Source of the DNA: CAYQLY01 sp964418605
GTDB lineage: Bacteria > Bacteroidota > Bacteroidia > Cytophagales > Cyclobacteriaceae
Direction of reading: 5' to 3'
Assembly (NCBI GenBank): GCA_964418605.1
Contig: CAYQLY010000008.1
Span: 1-64,000, forward strand
Length of the DNA stretch: 64,000 nucleotides
Both the position numbers and the translations under genes were made by a program. Position 1 is the stretch's first letter; the number at the start of each line of letters is the position of its first letter. Below, piece after piece: positions 43,189-51,630 of the stretch. A model generated the notes under the pieces. The model searched no databases. It was not told the origin of the DNA and saw only the letters and a list, made by a program, of their open reading frames with translations.

Positions 43189-44859
43189 ATGAAGAAAAAA
43201 AATACATATTTATTATTTTTAGTTATTCTGATAAGTACCGTTGCTCATGCTCAGGATAAATACTTTGTTTATTTCGCAGATAAAAAAGGAACATCATTTT
43301 CTATTTATAAACCATCTGAATTTTTATCTTCACGTTCAATTAATCGACGTGCTAAACAACACATTGCCGTTCGTGAGCGTGATCTTCCGGTGAGTAAAAC
43401 ATATGTTGATCAAGTCTTATCGACGGGCGCTAAAATTATATACACATCCAAATGGTTGAATGCGGCGTTTATTCAAGCCGATCCAACGGTATTTAATGCG
43501 GTAAAGAATTTACCTTGTATTAAAAAAGACTCGTATTTAGGATTGAGAATTAATGAGCAGATAGTAGATATTATATCTCAACGACGGTTGAATAAATTTG
43601 GAATCAATGAATCGTTGGAACAACCTGCTGACTATGGTCAGTCACTTATTCAAAATCAGCTGATGGGAATTGATGTGATGCATCAAGAAGGGTTTAAGGG
43701 AGATGGTTTATTAATTGGGGTATTTGATTCTGGATTTTTTAATGCTGACAAGCTAAGTGTCTTTGATAGCCTATTTAAAAATAATCGTATTCTATATACG
43801 TATGATTTTGTAAAAAAAGAAACATTTGTTTATGAAGATCACACCCATGGGACTCAAGTCTTATCGTGTTTGGCAGGCTATCTCAAAGGTAAGTTGATTG
43901 GACCAGCTTATCGGGCTAATTATATTTTATTCAGAACGGAAGATGTAGCTACAGAGACTAAAAAAGAAGAAATCTATTGGTTGGTTGCAGCTGAACGAGC
44001 AGATAGTGCTGGTGTAGATATTATTACATCGTCATTAGGGTATACGACATTTGATAAATCATCTGATAGTTATAAAACCACTCAACTGGATGGAAATACA
44101 GCTTTAATTACTAAAGCAGCAGATTATGCTGCAGCGACTGGAATGCTGGTTGTTACAGCAGCAGGAAATGAAGGTACTACGGCGTGGAAGAAGATATCTT
44201 TTCCAGCCGATGCGGATTCGGTATTGAGTGTGGGTGCTATTAATAAATTTGGAGTTTATGTAGGATTTAGCAGTTCTGGTCCGACAGCGGATGGTAGAAT
44301 CAAACCGGATGTGATGGCGATGGGAAGTGGGGTGACGGTCACGGATTTTGGTGTTGGGGTTGGTACGGCTTCTGGTACATCTGTTTCTACACCTATTACC
44401 TCTGGTTTAGCTGCTGGACTTTGGCAAGCTTTCCCTGATTTAACGAACATGGAATTGCTAAATCTGATTAAACGCTCTGCTACGAAATATACAGCACCTG
44501 ATACATTGATTGGATATGGTATACCAAGCTATGTGAAAGCTAAACAAGTGATGACGCTAGGTACAGATCAGAAGTTTGATGAACCTGTTTCTATAGCTCC
44601 ATTTACTATTTATCCTAATCCTATTCATGATGGGGTGATGTATGTTTTTTTTAACCAACCCTATAATGGAAATAGGTTAAACTTTTCTATTCATGATGTT
44701 TGTGGGAGGGAGGTCTTATCTGGAAGTCTAAATACAATAGATCGACTTCAGGATATGGTAGAGTTAGATATTTTTGATCATGTAGCACCTGGTTTATATG
44801 TTATACATATTTTTTCTGGAAATAAAATAAGTTATATTGTTAAGGTATGTAAGTATTAA
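43189..44859 (+). CDS. Secreted subtilisin-like serine protease (S8) with T9SS tail, copy 1
   Basis: 556 residues. It has a signal peptide and an N-terminal propeptide-like region with FLSSRSINRRAKQHIAVRERDLPV. The S8 domain carries its triad in order: Asp in GVFDSGFF, His in DHTHGTQVLS, Asn in TAAGNEG, and Ser in GTSVSTPITSGLAAG. The C-terminal 80 residues start FTIYPNPIHDG and end in GLYVIHIF...VKVCKY, a T9SS type A sorting domain. The protein should be exported and attached to, or released from, the surface. It is the first of two tandem copies that share a 380-bp identical DNA tract. Confidence 0.9.
   Translation: MKKKNTYLLFLVILISTVAHAQDKYFVYFADKKGTSFSIYKPSEFLSSRSINRRAKQHIAVRERDLPVSKTYVDQVLSTGAKIIYTSKWLNAAFIQADPTVFNAVKNLPCIKKDSYLGLRINEQIVDIISQRRLNKFGINESLEQPADYGQSLIQNQLMGIDVMHQEGFKGDGLLIGVFDSGFFNADKLSVFDSLFKNNRILYTYDFVKKETFVYEDHTHGTQVLSCLAGYLKGKLIGPAYRANYILFRTEDVATETKKEEIYWLVAAERADSAGVDIITSSLGYTTFDKSSDSYKTTQLDGNTALITKAADYAAATGMLVVTAAGNEGTTAWKKISFPADADSVLSVGAINKFGVYVGFSSSGPTADGRIKPDVMAMGSGVTVTDFGVGVGTASGTSVSTPITSGLAAGLWQAFPDLTNMELLNLIKRSATKYTAPDTLIGYGIPSYVKAKQVMTLGTDQKFDEPVSIAPFTIYPNPIHDGVMYVFFNQPYNGNRLNFSIHDVCGREVLSGSLNTIDRLQDMVELDIFDHVAPGLYVIHIFSGNKISYIVKVCKY
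43762..44141 (+). repeat. 380-bp tract identical between tandem subtilase genes, copy A
   Basis: By eye this stretch is identical to 45470-45849. It covers the catalytic histidine region up to just before the asparagine loop. Flanking parts of the two genes differ at many positions, so recent gene conversion is likely. Confidence 0.85.
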
Positions 44860-44896
44860 TTACATTCAATAATTATATCTTATTTTTATAGCTTAA

Positions 44897-46564
44897 ATGA
44901 AAAGAAAGATTATCCTTTTGACTATTTTGTTGATTCAGTTGAGCAGTTTTATTCATGCTCAGGATAAATATTTTGTTTATTTTACAGATAAAAAAGGAAC
45001 ATTGTTTTCTGTTCATAAACCATCTGAATTTTTATCTTCACGTTCAATCAATCGACGCTCTAAACAACACATCGCCGTTCGTGAGCGGGATCTTCCGGTG
45101 AGTAAAACATATGTTGATCAAGTCTTATCGACAGGCGCTAAAATCATATACACATCCAAATGGTTGAATGCGGCGTTTATTCAAGCTGATCCAACGGTAT
45201 TTAATGCAGTAAAGAATTTACCTTGTATTCAAAAAGACTCGTATTTAAATTTAAGGATTAACGATGATAACAATGATTTAACTTTACAACGACGTTCAAC
45301 TAAATTTGAAGTCGCTCGGGCTTTTGAACAATCTGCTGACTATGGTCAGTCACTTATTCAAAATCAATTGATGGGAATTGATGTGATGCATCAAGAAGGG
45401 TTTAAGGGAGATGGTTTATTGATCGGTGTATTAGATTCTGGTTTTTTTAGAGCTGATAAGTTAACTGTATTTGATAGCCTATTTAAAAATAATCGTATTC
45501 TATATACGTATGATTTTGTAAAAAAAGAAACATTTGTTTATGAAGATCACACCCATGGGACTCAAGTCTTATCGTGTTTGGCAGGCTATCTCAAAGGTAA
45601 GTTGATTGGACCAGCTTATCGGGCTAATTATATTTTATTCAGAACGGAAGATGTAGCTACAGAGACTAAAAAAGAAGAAATCTATTGGTTGGTTGCAGCT
45701 GAACGAGCAGATAGTGCTGGTGTAGATATTATTACATCGTCATTAGGGTATACGACATTTGATAAATCATCTGATAGTTATAAAACCACTCAACTGGATG
45801 GAAATACAGCTTTAATTACTAAAGCAGCAGATTATGCTGCAGCGACTGGGATGCTTGTAGTTATAGCAGCAGGAAATGAAGGTACAGGATTTTGGAAGAA
45901 AATAGCCTTTCCGGCTGATGCGGATTCGGTCTTGAGTGTAGGCGCTGTTAATAGGTTGGGAGCTTATGTTGATTTTAGTAGTTCTGGTCCGACAGCGGAT
46001 GGTAGAATAAAGCCAGATGTGATGGCCATGGGAAGTGGAGTCACACTTACTGATTTTGCAACAGGTATTGCTATCGGTGACGGAACATCTTTTGCGGCTC
46101 CTGTTATGTGTGGTTTAGCTGCCGGACTTTGGCAAGCTTTTCCTAATTTAACGAACATGGAATTATTAAATCTAATCAAACGTTCTGCTACACAATATGC
46201 CTGTTCTAATGTGTTCATGGGTTATGGTATTCCAAGTTATCTAAAAGCTAGACAATTAATGGAGCTTGGTAAAGGGCAAGAGGTAGGAGATGATGATGAG
46301 TTTCATGTTGTTGCTTATCCTAATCCTATTCATGATGGGACGATGTATATTTTTTTAAACTCACCGTGTACATATGATATGCTTCAATTTTCTATTCATG
46401 ATGTTTGCGGAAAAGAACTGCTCTCCGGATCTATAAACACAATAGGTGGACTTAAAGGTACGTTAGAGTTAGATACACTTAAATATTTGGAACCTGGCTT
46501 GTATATCGTACGTATTTTTTCTGGAAAAAAAACACGGGCTGTGAGTAAAGTATGGAAATATTAA
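44897..46564 (+). CDS. Secreted subtilisin-like serine protease (S8) with T9SS tail, copy 2
   Basis: 555 residues, paralogous to the preceding gene over its full length. The triad is Asp in GVLDSGFF, His in DHTHGTQVLS, Asn in IAAGNEG and Ser in GTSFAAPVMCGLAAG, a more canonical serine motif than copy 1. It differs from copy 1 mainly in the stretch at about 115-140, around the Asn and Ser loops, and in the sorting tail (VVAYPNPIHDG...GLYIVRIF). The two genes are 37 bases apart, so they may be co-expressed with divided substrate preference. Confidence 0.9.
   Translation: MKRKIILLTILLIQLSSFIHAQDKYFVYFTDKKGTLFSVHKPSEFLSSRSINRRSKQHIAVRERDLPVSKTYVDQVLSTGAKIIYTSKWLNAAFIQADPTVFNAVKNLPCIQKDSYLNLRINDDNNDLTLQRRSTKFEVARAFEQSADYGQSLIQNQLMGIDVMHQEGFKGDGLLIGVLDSGFFRADKLTVFDSLFKNNRILYTYDFVKKETFVYEDHTHGTQVLSCLAGYLKGKLIGPAYRANYILFRTEDVATETKKEEIYWLVAAERADSAGVDIITSSLGYTTFDKSSDSYKTTQLDGNTALITKAADYAAATGMLVVIAAGNEGTGFWKKIAFPADADSVLSVGAVNRLGAYVDFSSSGPTADGRIKPDVMAMGSGVTLTDFATGIAIGDGTSFAAPVMCGLAAGLWQAFPNLTNMELLNLIKRSATQYACSNVFMGYGIPSYLKARQLMELGKGQEVGDDDEFHVVAYPNPIHDGTMYIFLNSPCTYDMLQFSIHDVCGKELLSGSINTIGGLKGTLELDTLKYLEPGLYIVRIFSGKKTRAVSKVWKY
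45470..45849 (+). repeat. 380-bp tract identical between tandem subtilase genes, copy B
   Basis: This is the partner of the tract at 43762-44141, in direct orientation and 1708 bases apart. The pair could recombine to delete one copy and leave a single hybrid protease gene. Confidence 0.85.
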
Positions 46565-46590
46565 TGAATATGTTTTTAAATTAAATTATA

Positions 46591-47244
46591 ATGTCAATTA
46601 AAGTAGCTCCCTCCATTTTATCTGCTGACTTTTCTAATTTGGAAAAAGTTATCCACGCCATTAATCAAAGTCAAGCTGATTGGATTCATTTGGATATTAT
46701 GGATGGGGTGTTCGTACCTAATATCTCATTTGGGATTCCGGTTTGTCAGGCTATTCAGAAGTTAGCTCAGAAACCGTTAGATGTTCATTTGATGATACAA
46801 CATCCTGAAAATTATTTAGCTGCTTTTAAAAATGCAGGTGCAGCTATAATCACTGTGCATTACGAAGCGTGTATTCATTTGCATCGAACAATTCAGGATA
46901 TAAAAAATCTTGGATGTAAAGCTGGAGTAGCGCTAAATCCGCATACACCTATTGATGTGTTGAAAGATAGTATTCGGGATATTGATGTAGTTTGTGTCAT
47001 GTCTGTTAATCCTGGTTTTGGCGGACAAAAATTTATTGAGCATACGATCACTAAGATAAAAGAGTTGAAAAACTTAATTCATCAAACACAATCTCAGGCT
47101 ATTATTGAGGTAGATGGAGGTCTTCATGATAAAAATATACAAGAGGTGATTAGAAGTGGAGCAGATGTTTTGGTTGTAGGTAATTTCTTGTTCCAGTCTG
47201 TAGATTTAGGAGAGGAAATTAAAAAAATGAAAGCTATACAATGA
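46591..47244 (+). CDS. rpe: Ribulose-phosphate 3-epimerase
   Basis: 217 residues, TIM barrel. It interconverts ribulose-5-phosphate and xylulose-5-phosphate in the pentose phosphate pathway. Motifs are VAPSILSADFSNLEK, WIHLDIMDGVFVPNISFG with metal ligands, DVHLMIQHPE, SVNPGFGGQKFI, IEVDGGLHDKN and DVLVVGNFLF. The length is normal. It follows the second subtilase by 26 bases and precedes a DPM1-like glycosyltransferase gene. Confidence 0.95.
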   Translation: MSIKVAPSILSADFSNLEKVIHAINQSQADWIHLDIMDGVFVPNISFGIPVCQAIQKLAQKPLDVHLMIQHPENYLAAFKNAGAAIITVHYEACIHLHRTIQDIKNLGCKAGVALNPHTPIDVLKDSIRDIDVVCVMSVNPGFGGQKFIEHTITKIKELKNLIHQTQSQAIIEVDGGLHDKNIQEVIRSGADVLVVGNFLFQSVDLGEEIKKMKAIQ

Positions 47245-47300
47245 AGATGATCGTAGTGCAGGTTGTTTTTATATTCTTACTTCTCATTTAAACTTAGTTT

Positions 47301-48038
47301 ATGAAAGAACGCATTGTTATCATACCCACTTATAATGAAATAGAAAACATTGAGTCTATCATTCGTCAGATTTTTTCACTACCTATTCCATTTCATGTGT
47401 TGATTGTGGATGATACCTCTCCGGATAAAACAGCTGATCTGGTAGAAAAACTACAACATGAATTTCCAAGTCAACTTTTTTTGGAAAAGCGAAAAGGTAA
47501 ACTAGGGTTAGGTACAGCTTATATTCATGGATTTAAATATGCTCTTCAGAAAGGCTATGATTATATTTTTGAAATGGATGCAGATTTCTCGCATAATCCG
47601 GATGACTTGGTGAGGCTTTATGAAACAGCTGTAAAAGAGTCCTGCGATCTGGTTATTGGTTCAAGGTATATTACCGGGGTGAATGTCGTTAACTGGCCAA
47701 TGGGCCGTGTATTGATGTCTTATTTTGCAAGTTGGTATGTCCGGTTTATTACAGGGATGTCTATTCGAGATACTACCGCAGGGTTTAAATGCTATCGGCG
47801 TGTTGTATTAGAAACGATTCCACTAGATGAGATATCCTTTATAGGCTATGCTTTTCAAATTGAAATGAAATTTTTAGCTTGGAAGTTTGGCTTTAAGATT
47901 AAGGAAGAGCCTATTATTTTCACAGATAGGAGTCGTGGTGAATCTAAGATGAGTAGAGGTATTTTTAAGGAAGCTGTTTGGGGGGTTATACAAATGGAAA
48001 TAGAAAGCTGGTTTAAAAAATACCAACGAAATGTATAG
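47301..48038 (+). CDS. Polyprenol monophosphomannose synthase-like glycosyltransferase (DPM1-type, GT2)
   Basis: 245 residues. It is a GT-A family 2 glycosyltransferase with IIPTYNEIENIESIIRQIF, VDDTSPDKTADLVEKL, the metal-binding EMDADFSHNPDDL, and the DTTAGFKCYRR and DRSRGESKMSRGIFKEA motifs. This order is that of DPM1, which makes dolichyl/polyprenyl-phosphate-mannose. No C-terminal membrane segments are present. The product could serve the GT-C membrane transferase encoded at 33630-34811. That link is only inference. Confidence 0.88.
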   Translation: MKERIVIIPTYNEIENIESIIRQIFSLPIPFHVLIVDDTSPDKTADLVEKLQHEFPSQLFLEKRKGKLGLGTAYIHGFKYALQKGYDYIFEMDADFSHNPDDLVRLYETAVKESCDLVIGSRYITGVNVVNWPMGRVLMSYFASWYVRFITGMSIRDTTAGFKCYRRVVLETIPLDEISFIGYAFQIEMKFLAWKFGFKIKEEPIIFTDRSRGESKMSRGIFKEAVWGVIQMEIESWFKKYQRNV

Positions 48039-48293
48039 TTAATTTATTGTGTCAAGATGGAAAGAATAATTTTCCATGATGGGATTAGCGAGTAGTTTTT
48101 TGCAAGCCATATCTACCATCTCGGTAGCGTCTTTTTCATTCATAGCATCGAGTAGCAGTGTAATGTATTTTCCAATTCGCACCTGTGTTATACCCTTAAG
48201 ATTCAAGTTTTTTAATCCAAGCTCAACAGATTTGCCTTGTGGATCTAGAATTTCTTCGAGGGGTAAAATATGAATATGTGCTTTAAATTTCAT
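48039..48293 (-). CDS. purS: Phosphoribosylformylglycinamidine synthase subunit PurS
   Basis: 84 residues. PurS is the small bridging subunit of the three-part FGAM synthase (PurL/PurQ/PurS) of purine synthesis. Typical are FKAHIHILPLEEILDPQGKSVE, LGLKNLNLKGITQVRIGKYITL and the end ACKKLLANPIMENYSF. Neither purQ nor purL is adjacent. The gene overlaps the end of pssA by 11 bases and abuts the convergent glycosyltransferase gene with no spacer. Confidence 0.9.
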   Translation of the reverse strand: MKFKAHIHILPLEEILDPQGKSVELGLKNLNLKGITQVRIGKYITLLLDAMNEKDATEMVDMACKKLLANPIMENYSFHLDTIN

Positions 48294-49032
48294 GCTTTAT
48301 AAATTTAGTATGGATGAGTGAAAATAAGATATAGCCTATGATGATAAATGGTATAGCTATTAGTTGATATAGACCTAATGCGGTAATAGATAGTACTATA
48401 AATAAATATTTTATTTTATCTTCTCTCCATTTAAAACTTGTGAATTTGAGTGTAAATAATTTAACTGACGAGACCATCATAAAGCTTATAAAAATAGCAA
48501 CACTTATCAAGAAATAAGGTTTTATGATAATGAATATCAAATCAGTTCGGTAATGATATATAATAGTATAAATTGAAACAATAAATAAAGCGGCTGCTGG
48601 TGTTGGAAGACCTTTGAAGTATGACTCCTGAGTTGTATCAATGTTGAACCGTGCTAAACGAATCGCAGCACATAGACCTATTAAAATAGCTGTTAAAGCG
48701 AAATAGTGTATGTTAAGGTTGTCAAAATGAAACCGACTTCCTATGCCTTTATATTTATATTCTAAACTTATACTCAAATCAATGAGTTTGAAGAGAAGAA
48801 GGCTTGGAAGCACACCAAAAGAAACCATGTCAGCAAGTGTATCAAGTTGCTTTCCAATTTCTGTTCGCGCATTCAAAAGTCTAGCTGCTAGCCCATCCGT
48901 AAAATCAAATAAAACTGCTATAAAAACAAATGCAGCGGCATAATCTGTATCATAATGGATAAATGCAATGAGTCCTAATGTTCCACAGGTTAGGTTGCAA
49001 AGTGTAAGTATGTTAGGAATTTGCTTGATCAT
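48283..49032 (-). CDS. pssA: CDP-diacylglycerol-serine O-phosphatidyltransferase
   Basis: 249 residues with seven or eight hydrophobic segments. It makes phosphatidylserine, the precursor of phosphatidylethanolamine. The CDP-alcohol phosphotransferase motif DGxxAR(x8)GxxxDxxxD is present as DGLAARLLNARTEIGKQLDTLAD. IPNILTLCNLTCGTLG at the N-terminus is typical of type II PssA. It is the upstream partner of purS, with overlapping reading frames. A perfect -7 box lies directly before the ATG. Confidence 0.92.
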   Translation of the reverse strand: MIKQIPNILTLCNLTCGTLGLIAFIHYDTDYAAAFVFIAVLFDFTDGLAARLLNARTEIGKQLDTLADMVSFGVLPSLLLFKLIDLSISLEYKYKGIGSRFHFDNLNIHYFALTAILIGLCAAIRLARFNIDTTQESYFKGLPTPAAALFIVSIYTIIYHYRTDLIFIIIKPYFLISVAIFISFMMVSSVKLFTLKFTSFKWREDKIKYLFIVLSITALGLYQLIAIPFIIIGYILFSLIHTKFIKHEI

Positions 49033-49036
49033 ACTG

Positions 49037-49044
49037 CAAACTTA
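49037..49044 (-). promoter_or_regulatory. Bacteroidota -7 box of pssA
   Basis: On the minus strand TAAGTTTG matches TAnnTTTG perfectly, with only 4 bases to the ATG. The transcript would begin at or within the start codon region, or the true start is slightly downstream. Confidence 0.4.
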
Positions 49045-49187
49045 TTAATTATGCTGAATAGAACAAATGCATTGAGAGCCTGACATTGTTCTAGAATAGC
49101 TATTTTGATAATTATTTTCTTTGATAGGAAGGATGTTTTTTTTATATTTACTTGGTTAAAAAAATATATTTATTACATACTTTTCTT

Positions 49188-49607
49188 ATGAAGAAAACAC
49201 TTAGTGTATACCTCGCATTTCCAGGAACATGTGAAGAGGCTTTAGGTTTTTATAAAAAATCATTAGGTGGTGATATTCTTTCTATGCAGCGATTTGAAAA
49301 TGCACCAATGGAAAATAGTACCGATGCAGATAAGAAAAAAATTATGCATGCTGAATTTAAATCAGGTGATATTTATTTTATGGCATCAGATAGTATGCCA
49401 GCATATCCTATTACAAGTGGAAATAATGTTACTTTAAGTCTGAACTTTACAGATGAAAAAGATCAGGAAACTACTTTTAATAATCTTGCTACAGGAGGTC
49501 AGATCAACATGCCTTTACAAGATACGTTTTGGGGTGCTAAATTTGGAATGCTTACAGATAAGTTTGGCATCAATTGGATGTTCAATTGTGAAAAACAAAA
49601 AAAATAG
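49188..49607 (+). CDS. VOC-family protein (PhnB/3-demethylubiquinone-methyltransferase-like)
   Basis: 139 residues. It has the vicinal-oxygen-chelate fold of the PhnB/DUF3479-like group: SVYLAFPGTCEEALGFYKKSLGGDILSMQRF, IMHAEFKSGDIYFMASDSMP, NVTLSLNF and FWGAKFGMLTDKFGINWMFNCE. These proteins are often annotated as glyoxalase-like. Metal ligands and substrate are unclear. The ATG at 49188 is preferred over an in-frame upstream codon because homologues start right before the first strand. Confidence 0.85.
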   Translation: MKKTLSVYLAFPGTCEEALGFYKKSLGGDILSMQRFENAPMENSTDADKKKIMHAEFKSGDIYFMASDSMPAYPITSGNNVTLSLNFTDEKDQETTFNNLATGGQINMPLQDTFWGAKFGMLTDKFGINWMFNCEKQKK

Positions 49608-49638
49608 TATACTGAAAAAAATAATAGTGAATGACGAT

Positions 49639-49665
49639 AAGCCTAAAGATTTTTTCTTTAGGCTT
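49639..49665 (+). terminator. Terminator after the VOC gene
   Basis: A perfect 10-bp stem (49639-49648 with 49656-49665) has a T-rich 7-base loop and lies 32 bases after the stop. The following T tract is short, so it may be a partial terminator before the PabC-like gene. Confidence 0.6.
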
Positions 49666-49679
49666 TGTTATAGAAAAAT

Positions 49680-50489
49680 ATGTATGTCGTATATAATAAT
49701 CAATTGATTCGATCAGAAGATTTACCTTCTTTTCTTGAAAACCGTTCTTTTTTATACGGAGATAGTTTATTTGAAACAATGATAGTTAGAAATGGCTGTA
49801 TAAATTTATTTAACGATCATTTCAAACGATTAAAAAAAGGATCAAAAGCGCTTCGTTTTTCATTTTCTATCCAAAAGGATCTGTTGGAGAGCCAAATACA
49901 TCTTTTATTGCAAGCCAATGCTATTGATTCTCCTGCACGTGTTCGTTTACAAGTTTGGAGAAGATCGGGAGGTTATTATACGCCTTTTACAAATGAAGTA
50001 GATTTTATTATAACAGTAGAGCGATTTGAACGAAAGCTTTCTATTGTTAGTAAAGTTAATTTTTGCACTAATACGTTTATTTCACCTTCTCCTTTTTCAC
50101 GTTTTAAAACAGGGAATGCATTGTCTTTTATTTTGGCATCTATTGAAAAAAAAGAAGAAGGCTTAGATGATGTGATTCTGCTTAATCATAATAAGCATAT
50201 TGTAGAAGCTACCTCATCGAATATATTTTGGGAAAAAGATAATATTTATTATACACCCTCTTTACAAACAGGATGTGTAGCTGGTGTAATGCGAAAAAAT
50301 ATTATACGACTTATGAAGACTGAAAAACTTGAAATTCAAAAAGGAGAGTTTTCTGCTTCTGAGTTATTGTCTGCTCACTCTGCATTCCTTTGTAATGTTA
50401 CAGGTATTTATCCTATTCAGAGAATAGCTGCATCATCTTTTAATATAACGCCGTCTTATATGAATAAGCTTTACACATTATGTGTATAA
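49680..50489 (+). CDS. Class IV aminotransferase, aminodeoxychorismate lyase-like (PabC)
   Basis: 269 residues, fold-type IV PLP enzyme. It starts with the typical FLYGDSLFETMIVRNGCINLFNDHFKRL. The PLP lysine is probably in FKTGNALSFILASIEKK, with the glutamate in VEATSSNIFW and the cofactor-phosphate loop in TPSLQTGCVAGVMR. The size and the short N-terminus suit PabC, which releases p-aminobenzoate for folate. A branched-chain or D-amino-acid aminotransferase is an alternative. The ATG lies about 15 bases after the preceding hairpin. Confidence 0.78.
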   Translation: MYVVYNNQLIRSEDLPSFLENRSFLYGDSLFETMIVRNGCINLFNDHFKRLKKGSKALRFSFSIQKDLLESQIHLLLQANAIDSPARVRLQVWRRSGGYYTPFTNEVDFIITVERFERKLSIVSKVNFCTNTFISPSPFSRFKTGNALSFILASIEKKEEGLDDVILLNHNKHIVEATSSNIFWEKDNIYYTPSLQTGCVAGVMRKNIIRLMKTEKLEIQKGEFSASELLSAHSAFLCNVTGIYPIQRIAASSFNITPSYMNKLYTLCV

Positions 50490-50504
50490 GAACCTGTTTT
50501 TCCG

Positions 50505-50512
50505 TATTTTTG
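50505..50512 (+). promoter_or_regulatory. Bacteroidota -7 box of mrp
   Basis: TATTTTTG matches TAnnTTTG perfectly, 23 bases before the mrp ATG. Confidence 0.5.
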
Positions 50513-50535
50513 GTAAATAGGGTAGGTGGTATTTT

Positions 50536-51630
50536 ATGATTACTAAAGAGCAGATATACAATGCGTTACAAACTGTAGAGGAACCTGATTTAAAGAAAGA
50601 TCTTGTTACTCTTGGTATGATTCAAGATCTTCGAATAGAATCGAATCAGGTCTATTTTACTATTGTTCTCACCACACCTGCCTGTCCTCTTAAGGAGCTT
50701 ATCAAAAAGAATTGCATTGAAGCGATACATCATGTAGTAGATGAAAAGATAGAAGTGATCATTCATTTTACATCTAACGTTACATCGTTACGGCATAACC
50801 AACCTATTTTACCTCGTGTTAAAAATATTATTGCTATAGCCTCAGGTAAAGGTGGAGTTGGGAAGTCAACAGTCACTACTAATTTGGCTATTGCCTTACA
50901 TCAGCAAGGTGCTAAAGTAGGCATTATTGATGCAGATATATTTGGCCCTTCTATTCCGGTGATGTTTAATTGTGAAGATAGTAAACCGGGTATTTATCAA
51001 CAAGATGGAAAAAATTATATTATACCTATCGAGCAATATGGTATAAAATTATTATCTATTGGATTTTTAACACCTGCAGAAAGTGCTGTAGTTTGGCGTG
51101 GCCCTATGGCTAGTTCTGCTCTTAAACAATTTATAGCTGATGCTGATTGGGGTGAGTTGGATTACTTATTGGTTGATCTTCCTCCTGGAACAAGCGATAT
51201 TCATTTAACATTAGTTCAAACGGTTTCTATTACTGGTGTAGTGATTGTAACTACTCCTCAGAAAGTAGCATTAGCTGACGCTAAAAAAGGCCTGGCTATG
51301 TTTAAACAAGGGTCTATTAATGTGCCTATTTTAGGGATAGTAGAAAATATGTCTTACTTCATTCCAGAAGAATTACCTACACATCGGTATTATATTTTCG
51401 GAAAGGGAGGAGGGCAAGAATTAGCAACTCAACATCAGGTTCCATTATTAGCACAGATTCCATTGGTACAAAGTATTCGTGAAAGTGGAGATGATGGTAA
51501 ACCTGTTTTAGTACAAGAAAAAAATAGCATGGCTCATGCATTTATGGAATTAGCTCAGAATCTGGCTCAACAAGTGGCTATTCGAAATGCATCACTAGAA
51601 AAAACAAAAATTGTAGAGATTAAATCATAA
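50536..51630 (+). CDS. mrp: Iron-sulfur cluster carrier protein Mrp/ApbC
   Basis: 364 residues. Residues 1-90 are a MIP18/DUF59 domain (LVTLGMIQDLRIESNQVYFTI, TTPACPLKELI). A P-loop NTPase follows with the deviant Walker A GKGGVGKSTVTTNLA, the DADIFGPSIPVMF motif and LLVDLPPGTSD. It carries or transfers Fe-S clusters. The CxxC pair of many Mrp proteins is replaced by ENMSYFIPEELPTHRYYIFGK, a form I recall from Bacteroidota. It is directly followed, with no spacer, by the secreted M43 protease gene. Confidence 0.92.
   Translation: MITKEQIYNALQTVEEPDLKKDLVTLGMIQDLRIESNQVYFTIVLTTPACPLKELIKKNCIEAIHHVVDEKIEVIIHFTSNVTSLRHNQPILPRVKNIIAIASGKGGVGKSTVTTNLAIALHQQGAKVGIIDADIFGPSIPVMFNCEDSKPGIYQQDGKNYIIPIEQYGIKLLSIGFLTPAESAVVWRGPMASSALKQFIADADWGELDYLLVDLPPGTSDIHLTLVQTVSITGVVIVTTPQKVALADAKKGLAMFKQGSINVPILGIVENMSYFIPEELPTHRYYIFGKGGGQELATQHQVPLLAQIPLVQSIRESGDDGKPVLVQEKNSMAHAFMELAQNLAQQVAIRNASLEKTKIVEIKS

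Noticed and set aside
43762..45849. Direct repeats in the subtilase genes as a mobile element or CRISPR-like repeat
   Set aside because: The repeated DNA is coding sequence inside two paralogous proteases, explained by duplication and gene conversion.
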